Source: Rhodocyclales bacterium (GTDB lineage Bacteria; Pseudomonadota; Gammaproteobacteria; Burkholderiales; Rhodocyclaceae). Taken from it: 64,000 nucleotides of DNA. The stretch lies in contig JACRLX010000044.1 of the NCBI GenBank assembly GCA_016235165.1, positions 23,480 to 87,479 on the forward strand, written 5' to 3'. The first letter of the stretch is position 1, and each line of letters opens with the position of its first letter. The notes below the pieces were generated by a model. It made no database searches. It was not told the DNA's origin and saw only the letters and a program-made list of their open reading frames with translations. Made by a program: the position numbers and the translations under genes. Below, one piece after another: positions 53,034 to 61,586 of this stretch.

Positions 53034-53060
53034 AAAAAGCCCGGCATGGGCCGGGCTTTT
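53034..53060 (-). terminator. Rho-independent terminator after the cold-shock gene
   Basis: On the minus strand GCCCGGC and GCCGGGC pair around a 4-base loop, flanked by A and T runs, and end in TTTTT. It sits between csp and infA; the A/T flanks would also work in the other direction. Confidence 0.85.
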
Positions 53061-53110
53061 CCGGGGGCTGGCGTGCAGGGAACGGACCTGGGGCCCGCTC
53101 GTGCAATCGC

Positions 53111-53317
53111 TCAGGCCGCGTCGCGAATGTTCGACGCCTGCTTGCCCTTGGGGCCGGCGGTGACGTCGAAGCTGACGCGCTGTCCTTCCTTGAGGGTCTT
53201 GAAGCCGTTGCCCTGGATCGCGGAGAAGTGGGCGAAGAGATCGTCGCCGCCGCCTTCCGGGGTAATGAAACCGAAGCCCTTGGAATCGTTGAACCACTTT
53301 ACGGTGCCTGTTGCCAT
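53111..53317 (-). CDS. Cold-shock domain protein (CspA family)
   Basis: This 68-residue cold-shock protein has RNP motifs KGFGFITPE and DLFAHFSAI in [20 protein letters not shown]. It is an RNA/DNA-binding chaperone. The start at 53317 is the canonical [10 protein letters not shown] leader of about 250 bases without genes lies upstream (53318-53567); its GGGGCACGCCCC hairpin (about 53347-53358) could regulate the mRNA, as is usual for csp genes. Confidence 0.95.
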   Translation of the reverse strand: MATGTVKWFNDSKGFGFITPEGGGDDLFAHFSAIQGNGFKTLKEGQRVSFDVTAGPKGKQASNIRDAA

Positions 53318-53567
53318 GTCTTGAATATCCTGAAAAAAATAAAGAAGGGGCACGCCCCTGTTGGGACGAAGATCAAGACGGCGGGGTGGTGAAGGAAGAG
53401 AGGCCGCGAGCGCGGACCCCGAAAACCAGACAACAAAACACTGCTTGACGATCGCTGGCGCGCACTGTGCACTGATTCGGCGAAATAAGCAACCTATTTC
53501 GCGTGGCTATTTCGCGTGGCGCGGTGCGGAAAACAGACGCGGCGGCCTGGAACATAATCTCCCTGCC

Positions 53568-53894
53568 ATGGGTGCTGCCGTGAATTCCGCCATACCGCAT
53601 CGCGCGCAGACATTGAATCTGCTGCGCCTGATGGGCGAGCACGCGCCCATCCTGCACCTGCGCGGCGATCCCGACGGCTTCGGCGAACGCTGGACCCTGC
53701 ATGGCGGCGAGGTGCTGCCCGCGATTGCCGGCTGGTTGATGCAATCCGGATACCTGGCCGATGCCGGTGCCACCGAGATGGGCGCGCGGCGCCTGCTGCT
53801 GACCCCCGCCGGCATCGAATTCCGGCGCCAGGGCTTGCACTGGTGGGCGCAGCTTGGCGCGCTGGCCAGGCTGCGTGTGATCGTCTTCGGCTAG
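53568..53894 (+). CDS. Small hypothetical protein
   Basis: This 108-residue soluble protein, MGAAVNSAIPHRAQTLNLLR to the end, has no recognised family. It contains PAIAGWLMQSGYLADAGATEMGARRLLLTPAGIEF, a winged-helix-like pattern reminiscent of an MarR-type fragment, and a hydrophobic C-terminus. It is convergent with the cytochrome b fusion gene, leaving six bases between the stops. A longer frame upstream exists but has no supporting start. Confidence 0.55.
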   Translation: MGAAVNSAIPHRAQTLNLLRLMGEHAPILHLRGDPDGFGERWTLHGGEVLPAIAGWLMQSGYLADAGATEMGARRLLLTPAGIEFRRQGLHWWAQLGALARLRVIVFG

Positions 53895-53900
53895 TTCCGG

Positions 53901-55814
53901 CTAGCCCTTCGGCTGGAAAGCCATCGAGCGCGCCGAGACGGTGAAGGCGTCGGAGAAGCACATGCCGTCCTCGGCGCCCTGGTTCTTCAGCGCGGGGAAG
54001 ATCGCCTCGACCATCTTCACCGAGCCGCAGGCGTAGATTTCCTTGCCGGCGAGGTCGGGGAAGTCGGCGAGGATGGCCTCGTGCACCAGGCCGATGCGTC
54101 CGCTCCAGTCGTCCTCCGCCGCCGGCTCCGACAGCACCGGGATGAAATGGAAGTTCTCGTGATCGCGGGCCCATCGTTGCGGCAGGTCCGGCAAATACAG
54201 GTCGGCCAGGCGGCGCACGCCCCAATAGAGATAGATGGGGCGCTTGAGGCCGCGGTGGAAGGCGTCCTCGACCATGCTCTTGACCGGTGCGAAGCCGGTG
54301 GCGCCGGCGACGAAGACGATCGGCCGCTCCGATTCGCGCAGCGTGAAATCGCCCAGCGGGCCTTCGAACTGCACGGCATCGTCTTCCTTCATGTGTTCGA
54401 AGACATGGGTCGTGTAGCGGCCGCCGGGCATCAGGCGGATCTGCAATTCGATCAGGTCGGGCTGGTGCGGCGGATTGGCGAAGGAAAAGGCCCGGCGCTG
54501 ACCGTCATCGAGAATGATGTTGATGTACTGGCCGGCGCGGAACGAAATCTGCTGGGCGTGCGGCAGCTTGAGCATGACCCGCATGACGTCGTGGGTCAGC
54601 TTCTCCATGTTCACGACGTGGGCCGTGTACTGGCGGATCGCGCTGGGTACCGCCGCTGCCGCGTACTCGATTTCCGCGTCGCCGCGTGCGGTGGCGCAGC
54701 AGAGCAGGACCTTGCCGGCGGCGCGTTCTTCCGCGGACAGCGCGCTGGGCTGATACAGGCCGGGGTCGACGTCGCCGGAGAGCACCGTGCATTTGCAATG
54801 ACCGCAGCCGCCGTTGCGGCATTCGTAAGGCAGGTTGATGTCATGGCGCAGGCCGGCGTCGAGCAGGGTTTCGTCGAAGCGGATGGCGACGGTCTTGTGA
54901 TCGGGGTGAAAGGTGACGACGGCTTCGGCCGGGGCCTTGCCCATGCGCTTGGGCGGCAGCCAGGGCATGAGGAACAGCAGCAGGGTGAAGCCGACCATCC
55001 CGAACCAGAGCTTCATCGGATCGACCCAATACACCAGCGCCAGGCTTGGCATCTGGAACCAGTCGATCTGGATGTTGGTCGGCACCACCAGCATGTCGGC
55101 TTCGCCGCCCTGGCTGACGACGGGCTTGACCAGCGCCAGCACGACGAACATTGCGGTGAAGGCGATGGCGATCTCGCGCGGCGGGTTGACGTGGGCGCGC
55201 GGCACGCGCTGCACATGCACCCAGGCCAGCACGCCGGCGATCAGCGGAGCACCGAGGTGGATGAAGGCGAGCAGGGTGAACAGGCGGCTGGTGACGTTCT
55301 CCTGGTAGATGAAATTGCGGATCAGGGTGCCGTTGAACATCGGCAGCACGTCGAACCACTCGGCGGTGGCGATGACCACGAACTGCGCCAGCTTGTCCCA
55401 CACCAGCATGAAGCCGTTGAGGCCGGAGATGTAGATCAGCCAGATCAGCGCTACGCCGATCGCCCAGGAGAACCACCTGAAGCCGCGGTAACGGTCGTAG
55501 GCGAAGTGGCGCAGCATGTGCAGCAGCATGGTCAGGATCATGCCGTCGGTGGCGTAGCGGTGGATGCTGCGCATGATGCCGCCGGCCCACCATTGTTCGT
55601 GGGTGATGCGCTCGACGGATTCGTAGGCGTCATGCACCGCGGTGTCGGCGAAGATGTAGAGATAGAGGCCGGTGCCGATCAGCAGCCAGAATTGCCAGAA
55701 GCTGATGGTGCCGAGGTGGTAGAAGGGATTCAGCTTCTCGCCGAAGGCGAGGTTGAAGGCGTTCTCGAAGCGCATGAAGAACCAGCGCACGATTTTCTGG
55801 ATCAGGTTCAGCAT
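53901..55814 (-). CDS. Cytochrome b-[2Fe-2S]-FAD/NAD reductase fusion protein
   Basis: This 637-residue protein has a cytochrome b6-like membrane half with the bis-histidine heme pattern: H85/H99 and H186/H200, each 14 apart. Further helices follow to about residue 285. A plant-type [2Fe-2S] ferredoxin domain carries C332, C337, C340 and C372. A ferredoxin-NAD(P) reductase domain has RAFSFANPP for FAD, GATGFAPVKSM and CGSVKMVEAIF for NAD(P). It looks built to move electrons between cytosolic NAD(P)H, the quinone pool or hemes and another membrane enzyme. It is encoded downstream of a homologous cytochrome b-polyferredoxin fusion. Confidence 0.88.
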   Translation of the reverse strand: MLNLIQKIVRWFFMRFENAFNLAFGEKLNPFYHLGTISFWQFWLLIGTGLYLYIFADTAVHDAYESVERITHEQWWAGGIMRSIHRYATDGMILTMLLHMLRHFAYDRYRGFRWFSWAIGVALIWLIYISGLNGFMLVWDKLAQFVVIATAEWFDVLPMFNGTLIRNFIYQENVTSRLFTLLAFIHLGAPLIAGVLAWVHVQRVPRAHVNPPREIAIAFTAMFVVLALVKPVVSQGGEADMLVVPTNIQIDWFQMPSLALVYWVDPMKLWFGMVGFTLLLFLMPWLPPKRMGKAPAEAVVTFHPDHKTVAIRFDETLLDAGLRHDINLPYECRNGGCGHCKCTVLSGDVDPGLYQPSALSAEERAAGKVLLCCATARGDAEIEYAAAAVPSAIRQYTAHVVNMEKLTHDVMRVMLKLPHAQQISFRAGQYINIILDDGQRRAFSFANPPHQPDLIELQIRLMPGGRYTTHVFEHMKEDDAVQFEGPLGDFTLRESERPIVFVAGATGFAPVKSMVEDAFHRGLKRPIYLYWGVRRLADLYLPDLPQRWARDHENFHFIPVLSEPAAEDDWSGRIGLVHEAILADFPDLAGKEIYACGSVKMVEAIFPALKNQGAEDGMCFSDAFTVSARSMAFQPKG

Positions 55815-55818
55815 CGCG

Positions 55819-56328
55819 TTACTCCTTCGCCTGCTGGAAGAACAGGCCGCCCTTGTCGGGGTTGAAGTCGATCACCAGCACGCGCGCCGGCTTCAGCGTC
55901 ACCTGCTCCTCCTTGACGTGGTTCCAGCCGGGATTGACCAGGTTGTCGTTCATCTTCACCGTCAGCTTGTAGCTGCCGGCCTTGAGTTCGAAGCGCTTGT
56001 AGACCGTGGAGATGCCGTCCTTGGACAGGCCGGTCGGATGCATCACGGTTTCGTAGAAAGGCTTGTCGTCGAGCTCGACCAGCAGCTTGATGTCGGAGCG
56101 ACCGCGCGGGCATTCCAGCGGCGCGCGCATGTTGGGTGGCAGCTTGGCCAGCTCCTCCGCCGTGCGCTTGCGGCATTCGCGGCCGCCGAGATGGCTCATC
56201 GAGAGCTTGACCAGGGCCACGTCGTCGGGAATCTGTTTATAGGTCGGCGCCGTGGAAAAGTAGCCGATGAAAGCGGCAAAGGCGCCGTAGAGCACGACCT
56301 GGCCGATGATGGCGACGGGTTTAGGCAT
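55819..56328 (-). CDS. Single-helix protein with periplasmic domain in the cytochrome b operon
   Basis: This 169-residue protein has one N-terminal helix (residues 5-25) and a periplasmic beta-rich domain. Two cysteines, in GGRECRKRT and PLECPRG, are probably a disulfide pair. KLLVELDDKPFYETVMHPTGLSKDG, SYKLTVKMND and HVKEEQVTLKP suggest an Ig-like fold. No family is recognised. It starts eight bases inside the upstream cytochrome b-polyferredoxin gene and is followed by the cytochrome b-reductase gene, so it is likely a subunit or assembly factor of that system. Confidence 0.72.
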   Translation of the reverse strand: MPKPVAIIGQVVLYGAFAAFIGYFSTAPTYKQIPDDVALVKLSMSHLGGRECRKRTAEELAKLPPNMRAPLECPRGRSDIKLLVELDDKPFYETVMHPTGLSKDGISTVYKRFELKAGSYKLTVKMNDNLVNPGWNHVKEEQVTLKPARVLVIDFNPDKGGLFFQQAKE

Positions 56329-57874
56329 GATTTCTCCGGGAGTAGGCGGGAGGCCGCCGGGCGGCCTCTCCTTGGGATTCGAGGCGATTCCTGAAGGCAG
56401 CTACCGCTGCCGCAAGCTGTTGCTGTTCGCCGCGAGCGACCGGCACGACCGCGATGCGTTCGAGCGGCACCAGGGCGCGCAGCTCGGGTTCGCGGCGCCG
56501 CGTCAGGCGCTCGCGTGTCCATTCCATGCCGAGGCGGAATTCGCAGCCGCCGTCGCGACAACCGGCGACCACCACGCCGTCGGCGCCGCTGCGCAAGGCG
56601 TATTCGACGAAGGAGGGCGGCAGCATGCCGGCGCAGATCAGGCTCATGGCCACGGTGTCGTCAGCCGCCAGCGGGCGCACGTCGGCGCCCTGGTCGCAGC
56701 CGAAGACCACCAGCCGGGTGCGACCCACCAGCGCGGCCAGCTGCGATTCGAGTTGCCGGCGCAGCAGGTCGACCGGCTGCTGCGGCATGTCGATGCCGGT
56801 AACCAGGCGCTGCTGGCTGCGGAAAGGCGTCGAGGACGGGCAGGAGCCGGCGCAGATGCCGCAACCGGCGCAAAGGTCGGCATCGACGATGGCGATCTGG
56901 TGCGCGCGCTTGTCGGGATGCGGTGCCATGGTGATCGCTTCATAGGGGCAGTCGGCATGGCAGCGGCTGCAACCGTTGCAGTTCGGCGCATCGACCACCG
57001 CGATCGGGTTTGCCCGCGGATGCGGCAGGAAGGGCAGGGCGAGGAGCAGGATCGTGGCGCCGAAAATCAGGGTCCAGACCGCCGCCGGCGAAGTGAGGTC
57101 GGTCAGCGGATGGAGGAACAGGAAGAACCAGTCGATGCGCAGGTTCACCGGCACCAGCGCGAGGTCGGCCGGGGCGTCGGACAGTGCCGGCTTGATCGCG
57201 GCCAGCAGCAGGAAGACGCCGAAGCTGGCCAGCATGACGCGGCGCGAGGGCAGGTAGTCCACCCGGCTGATGCGGTTGACATGGGCCCAGAGGCCGAGGA
57301 TCAGCATCAGCGGGACGCCGATGTGGATGAACACCAGCACGGTGAACAGGCGGTCGTTGACGGAATCCGGGGCAAGGAAGTTGCGCGCCGCCGGTTCGCT
57401 GAAGATCGGCAGCCAGTCGAACAGCTCGGTGGTGGCGATGGCGGAGAACTGCGCCAGCCGATCCCAGACGATCCAGTAGCCGCCGATGCCGGAGATGTAC
57501 ACCAGCCAGATCAGCGGCACGCCGGTGACCCAGGAGTAGAGCCGGAAGCCGTGGTAGCGTCCATACGCCCATTCGCGCAGCAGGTGCAGGAACATGACGA
57601 TGACAAAGGCGTCGGCGGCGTAGCGGTGCAGGCTGCGCAGCACGCCGCCGAGATACCACTGCTCGCGCGAGAGCCAGCCGATCGAGCTGTAGACCCCCTC
57701 GATGCTGGTATCGAGCACGATGTAGAGATAGAGGCCGCTGGCGACCAGGATCCAGAGGAAATAGAGGCCGAGGGCACCGAGATGGCGCAGCGGATTGTCG
57801 GCGCCGCCGAAGAAGGCATCGAGCAGGTTCTCGCTGCGTTCGAAGGCGGATCGCGCTGCTGCAAGCATGCTCAC
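56321..57874 (-). CDS. Cytochrome b-2x[4Fe-4S]-FlpD/MvhD fusion protein
   Basis: This 517-residue protein has a membrane half with the diheme b pattern H83/H97 and H184/H198 in helices homologous to the 53901-55814 protein. Two [4Fe-4S] motifs follow: C299-C302-C305-C309 and C335-C338-C341-C345. The C-terminal domain is of the FlpD/MvhD type, VVFGCDQGADVRPLA, AMSLICAGMLPPSFVEYALR and VAGCRDGGCEFRLGMEW. FlpD domains transfer electrons to heterodisulfide-reductase-type modules. This combination suggests a membrane electron relay. Its operon has an FNR-type promoter at 57920-57961. Confidence 0.88.
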   Translation of the reverse strand: MSMLAAARSAFERSENLLDAFFGGADNPLRHLGALGLYFLWILVASGLYLYIVLDTSIEGVYSSIGWLSREQWYLGGVLRSLHRYAADAFVIVMFLHLLREWAYGRYHGFRLYSWVTGVPLIWLVYISGIGGYWIVWDRLAQFSAIATTELFDWLPIFSEPAARNFLAPDSVNDRLFTVLVFIHIGVPLMLILGLWAHVNRISRVDYLPSRRVMLASFGVFLLLAAIKPALSDAPADLALVPVNLRIDWFFLFLHPLTDLTSPAAVWTLIFGATILLLALPFLPHPRANPIAVVDAPNCNGCSRCHADCPYEAITMAPHPDKRAHQIAIVDADLCAGCGICAGSCPSSTPFRSQQRLVTGIDMPQQPVDLLRRQLESQLAALVGRTRLVVFGCDQGADVRPLAADDTVAMSLICAGMLPPSFVEYALRSGADGVVVAGCRDGGCEFRLGMEWTRERLTRRREPELRALVPLERIAVVPVARGEQQQLAAAVAAFRNRLESQGEAARRPPAYSRRNHA

Positions 57875-57919
57875 GTTGGGGTTCCCACATGCCGGCTGGG
57901 TGCCGACTATTAGGAATTG

Positions 57920-57961
57920 ATGATATTCAGTCGGCGACGATTTTCACTTGACTCGAATCAA
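57920..57961 (-). promoter_or_regulatory. FNR-dependent promoter of the cytochrome b operon
   Basis: On the minus strand TTGATTCGAGTCAA (57948-57961) is followed by TATCAT (57920-57925), five of six to TATAAT. The site centre is at -41.5, the class II position. It overlaps the stop codon of the SCO gene and lies 74 bases before the start of the cytochrome b-polyferredoxin gene. Confidence 0.75.
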
Positions 57962-58860
57962 CCGGATTGAATCCGGTCGTTGCGGTACTTTTGCGTGAAA
58001 TTCCAGGCAATCCAGCCGAGGAAGAAGAGGAAGCTGATGAAGCCGGCGATCTCGAAATACAGCGCGTAATTGGTGCGATAGCGTCCGGTGAGCGGGTCAT
58101 ACACCGAGCAGATGATGCGCAGGCGGTCGGCCAGTTCGGCGATGGTGCTGGTCTGGGTCGGCAAGGGCGCGCCGGTGACCATGGCCTTGAGCGGTTCGGC
58201 GATGTCTTGTGCGGTGAAGCTCTCGCCGTACACCTGACGCACGATGCGGCCTTCGGCATCGACGAAAGTCACCTGGTTGAGGTGGTCGAAGCCGGCGGTG
58301 GTGGAGACGAAGCTGAAGCCGAAGTTCTGCGTCAGTTCATCGACGATGGCCGGCGCGGGGCTGAGGAATTCCCAGTTCGGCAGGTGGATGCCGTGCTGGG
58401 TGGCGAAGGCCTTCATTGCCTCGGGCGAATCGAAAGGCTGGTTGAAGCCGATGCTGACGATGTTGAAGCGTTCGGCGCCGAGCACGGCCACGGTATTCTG
58501 CACGGCCTTTTGCAGATTCCTGGTGGTGGTCGGGCAGACCTGGAAGCAGGCGGTGTAGATGAAATTCACCAGCAGCGGCTTGCCCTTGTAATCGGCCAGG
58601 CGCTTCGGGCGGCCCTGGCGGTCGAGCAGTACATGGTCGCCGACCGGCTTGCCGATGGCATTCTGCGAGAGCTTGTAGGCGCTGTCGTTGTCCAGCGTGG
58701 TCAGCGTCAGTCCGCTGCGGTTGCCCTGCGGCACCCTGGCCGTAGCGGGTGCGGTAGCGGCCGGTCCCGGCGGCGCGGTCGGCGTGTCGCCAGCGCCGAC
58801 TTTCATCGTTGCGGCGAGGGCGATCAGCGCCAGCGCGCGACGCAATAGGGCGGGATTCAT
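57958..58860 (-). CDS. SCO-family protein with C-terminal membrane anchor (copy 3)
   Basis: This 300-residue SCO-like protein has a signal peptide and the motif CFQVCP with the histidine in GFDHLNQVTF. A C-terminal helix (about 267-287, TNYALYFEIAGFISFLFFLG) is missing from classic SCO. Its gene precedes the heme O synthase and HCO genes in transcription order, that is, it lies downstream of them on the minus strand. It likely metallates CuA of the 61587-62126 subunit. A 13-mer repeat copy lies in its signal peptide region. The stop overlaps the FNR-type box. Confidence 0.88.
   Translation of the reverse strand: MNPALLRRALALIALAATMKVGAGDTPTAPPGPAATAPATARVPQGNRSGLTLTTLDNDSAYKLSQNAIGKPVGDHVLLDRQGRPKRLADYKGKPLLVNFIYTACFQVCPTTTRNLQKAVQNTVAVLGAERFNIVSIGFNQPFDSPEAMKAFATQHGIHLPNWEFLSPAPAIVDELTQNFGFSFVSTTAGFDHLNQVTFVDAEGRIVRQVYGESFTAQDIAEPLKAMVTGAPLPTQTSTIAELADRLRIICSVYDPLTGRYRTNYALYFEIAGFISFLFFLGWIAWNFTQKYRNDRIQSG
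58789..58801 (+). repeat. Dispersed 13-mer GCCAGCGCCGACT, copy in SCO leader
   Basis: Preceded by GTGTC as in the fccB-like and nirN copies. On the minus strand it encodes KVGAGD in the leader of the SCO protein. Confidence 0.7.
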
Positions 58861-58872
58861 GACATGGCCGGT

Positions 58873-59769
58873 TCAGAAGAAGCGGGCGTCGATGATAGCG
58901 GCGGTGAGTACCAGGGTCAATTGTGCGAGCGAGGCGTGGAAGCAGGCCATCGCCGTCGGGCGGTTGGCGTTCTTCGCCAGGAGCCAGGCCTTGTGCACGA
59001 ACAGGCCGCCGCCGATCGCCGCGCCGGCGAAGTAGATTGCGCCGAGGCCGAAGAACAGCGGAATGAAGGAGGCGGCGACCAGGGCCACGGTGCTGCCGAA
59101 AATCACCTTGGCCGCCTGGGCATCGCCCACCACCACGGGCAGCATGGGCACGCCGGCACGTGCGTAGTCGTCGCGGAAGGCGATCGCCAGGCTCCAGAAG
59201 TGCGGCGGGGTCCACAGGAAGAGGACGAAGGCCAGGGCCAGCGGCACGGCGCCGACCTGGGGATCGGCGGCGGTGGCGCCGGCCAGCACGGCCCAGCTTC
59301 CGGCGAGCCCGCCGAAGACGATGTTGAGCCAGGTGCGGCGTTTCAGCCAGACGGTATAGACGATGGCGTAAAAGAAGGCGCCGAGGAAGGTGAATAGCGC
59401 CGCCCAGGCGTTGAGCGCCATCCAGGCGGCGACCACGGAGACGGCCATCAGGCCGAAGATCACCAGCAGCCAGACCGGGCCATGTTTGACTTCGCCGGTG
59501 GCAAAGGGACGGTTTTTCGTGCGCGACATCAGCGGATCGGTGTCGTGCTCGTAGTACTGGTTGAAGGCGCCGGCGCTGGCGGACGAAACCAGCACGGCCA
59601 AGGTCAGCACCACCAGTTGCAGCGCGCTCAGGCTGGGGCCGGAACTGACCGCGAGGCCGGCCAGCGCGGTGAAGGTGATGACCACGCCGATGCGCAGCTT
59701 GAACACTCCCGCGATGGTGCGGAAGCTGAGGCCGGAAGGGTGGGGCAGCGTCTTTTCCATAAGCGTCAT
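58873..59769 (-). CDS. ctaB: Heme O synthase (protoheme IX farnesyltransferase)
   Basis: This 298-residue UbiA-superfamily protein with nine helices attaches farnesyl to heme B. The first motif is NQYYEHDTDPLMSRTKNRPFA and the second is FRDDYARAGVPMLPVV. Its place next to the HCO genes implies that the enzyme uses heme O or heme A; no heme A synthase is visible. ATG 59769 or the in-frame ATG 59760 (MEKTLPHP) are both possible starts. A long hairpin lies between it and the HCO subunit I gene. Confidence 0.93.
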   Translation of the reverse strand: MTLMEKTLPHPSGLSFRTIAGVFKLRIGVVITFTALAGLAVSSGPSLSALQLVVLTLAVLVSSASAGAFNQYYEHDTDPLMSRTKNRPFATGEVKHGPVWLLVIFGLMAVSVVAAWMALNAWAALFTFLGAFFYAIVYTVWLKRRTWLNIVFGGLAGSWAVLAGATAADPQVGAVPLALAFVLFLWTPPHFWSLAIAFRDDYARAGVPMLPVVVGDAQAAKVIFGSTVALVAASFIPLFFGLGAIYFAGAAIGGGLFVHKAWLLAKNANRPTAMACFHASLAQLTLVLTAAIIDARFF

Positions 59770-59789
59770 TGTCGTTGTGGTGGGTTCAA

Positions 59790-59832
59790 CCTGCTTGAAT
59801 CGGGCCTGGCGGCCAAGCCCGATTCGGGCAGG
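59790..59832 (-). other. Intercistronic hairpin between HCO subunit I and ctaB
   Basis: CCTGCTTGAATCGGGC and GCCCGATTCGGGCAGG form a 16-bp stem with two G-U pairs. A second CG-rich hairpin follows (about 59833-59851). No T-run. It could be a processing site that sets different expression of the oxidase and the maturation genes. Confidence 0.5.
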
Positions 59833-59876
59833 CCCCGCGCTCGCGCGCGGGAGCCTTGATGAGGTTTAGCTCATTT

Positions 59877-61574
59877 TCAACTGAGGCCCCAGACTTCGGA
59901 CAGGTACTTCCAGTTGACGAAGTAGTAGAGGACGAAGCAGGTCAGCAGGGTGATGGCCAGCACCACGGTGCCGGGAACCGCGACATGCTCGTGGCTGCCG
60001 GTGCCCGAGGCGTGGGCCGCTGCGCTCTGGTCGGGGATGGGCGTGGGCTTGTCGGACGTGGCGCCACCGTCGAGCTTCTTGCCGAACAGCAGCGAGAGCA
60101 CCACGAGGCCGATCCAGAGGCCGCCGCCGATCACCGCGAGCACACCGAAGATGCCGGTGAGACCCATCATCAGGTAGGCGGAACCCGGCCACTCATACTG
60201 GAAGGGCGCGCCGGAGAAGGCCATGTCCCAGTGGCGACGGGAGACACCCAGGGTGCCGGCGCCCATCATCACCAGCGACAGCACGATCATGCTGAGGCCG
60301 TAGAGGTAGGGCTGGATCTGGCACAGCTTGGGGAACAGCATCTCGCGGCGGAACAAGGTCGGCACCAGCAGGTAGGTGATCGACATGAAGGCCAGCGTGG
60401 TACCGACGACGACCGTGGCGTGGAAGTGACCCGGCACGTAGAAGGTGTTGTGCATCAGCATGTTGATCTGTTCCGTGCCGAGCACCACGCCGGAGATGCC
60501 GCCGATGAAGCCGAAGCCGACCAGCGAGATGAACATGCCGGAGAACACCGGGTTGCCCCAGGGCGCCTTGCGCAGCCACTCGAACAGGCCGTTGGTGAGC
60601 CCCTTCTTGCGCTGTGCCGCTTCGATCGCGCCGGGCACCGTGAAGCCGTGGATCATCGAGGCGAGTACCGCGAAGTACATGAAGTAGGAGGTGTTGAGCA
60701 CCTTCCACTCCGCGCTCATGCCCGGGTCGGACAGCAGGTGGTGGGCGGAAGCCAGTTGCAGGAACAGGATGTAGAGCAGGAAGGCGAAGCGCGACACCTT
60801 TTCCGACAGCGGCTTGGCGCCGAAGGCCACGGCGGCGATCAGGTACCAGATCGCGACGTGGGCCGAGACGTTGATCTGCTGCGAGGAGTGACCCAGCGCC
60901 CACCACACCATGCGATACAGCTGGGCGTCGATTTCCTTGATCAGGCCGACCGACCAGAGGAAGGTCGGGATCAGGATCGCGGCGCCGGAGGCGATGGTGA
61001 AGACGGCGATGATCGCTGCCGTCATGGCGCCGAAGGTGACCAGCGGAATCGAGCCGGTGTAGGTCTTCTCGCGCTTGGCCACCACCAGGGTGCCGAAGAA
61101 CACGCCGCAGCCGATCAGCGCACCCACGGCGAACAGGATGATGCCGAGGTAGAAGTGCGGCGCGGCCTGCATCGGCACGTAGGAGGTGAACATCACCGAG
61201 GACTCGCCCTGGAAGATGGCGACGTTGGTCATGATGCCGCCGACCACCATCAGCCAGAACTGCGTCCAGGCCAGCTTCGGCGTCGCCAATCGACAGCGCA
61301 GCAGGGTCGATGAGGCGAAGTAGAGCACTGCCATTTCGAAGAAGATGATCCACAGGATCAGCATGTCGATGCCGTGCGCGGTCAGGATCAGGTAGAACTG
61401 GTCCGCCGGCAGCAGCTTGATCGCCGGCCAGCGGGTCAGGATCACCAAGAGGGCGGTGATGCCGCCCACCAGCAGCCAGAGCACGCCGGCGACGGCGTTC
61501 CAGCGCATCAGCTTGTCGGCGTCGAGGTCGAATTGCAGACCGGTGCGCGGACAGGTACGGTAAGTCGTTGCCAT
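59877..61574 (-). CDS. B-family heme-copper oxidase-like subunit I with Gln at the tyrosine position; candidate NO reductase
   Basis: This 565-residue subunit aligns with ba3-type oxidase subunit I. Ligands present are H67 (TAHGIDM), H229 (WALGHSSQQ), H278/H279 (ASAHHLLSDPG) and H383/H385 (VPGHFHATV). Where oxidases have the cross-linked Tyr (H-P-x-V-Y), this protein has H-S-S-Q-Q, so Q233 replaces Tyr. Loss of that Tyr is typical of NO reductases derived from oxidases, such as the eNOR group, whose exact signature I recall only loosely. The operon has a CuA subunit, a 49-residue subunit, ctaB and SCO. Confidence 0.85.
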   Translation of the reverse strand: MATTYRTCPRTGLQFDLDADKLMRWNAVAGVLWLLVGGITALLVILTRWPAIKLLPADQFYLILTAHGIDMLILWIIFFEMAVLYFASSTLLRCRLATPKLAWTQFWLMVVGGIMTNVAIFQGESSVMFTSYVPMQAAPHFYLGIILFAVGALIGCGVFFGTLVVAKREKTYTGSIPLVTFGAMTAAIIAVFTIASGAAILIPTFLWSVGLIKEIDAQLYRMVWWALGHSSQQINVSAHVAIWYLIAAVAFGAKPLSEKVSRFAFLLYILFLQLASAHHLLSDPGMSAEWKVLNTSYFMYFAVLASMIHGFTVPGAIEAAQRKKGLTNGLFEWLRKAPWGNPVFSGMFISLVGFGFIGGISGVVLGTEQINMLMHNTFYVPGHFHATVVVGTTLAFMSITYLLVPTLFRREMLFPKLCQIQPYLYGLSMIVLSLVMMGAGTLGVSRRHWDMAFSGAPFQYEWPGSAYLMMGLTGIFGVLAVIGGGLWIGLVVLSLLFGKKLDGGATSDKPTPIPDQSAAAHASGTGSHEHVAVPGTVVLAITLLTCFVLYYFVNWKYLSEVWGLS

Positions 61575-61586
61575 ATCTGGTTCCCC

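Noticed and set aside
50654..53047. A 797-residue minus frame spanning the HCO-like gene
   Set aside because: Only its last 193 codons, the SCO protein, have a signal peptide and family motifs; the rest is antisense to the HCO-like gene.
57918..57931. TTGATGATATTCAG as a second FNR box
   Set aside because: The second half-site does not match and it overlaps the -10 of the better site at 57948.
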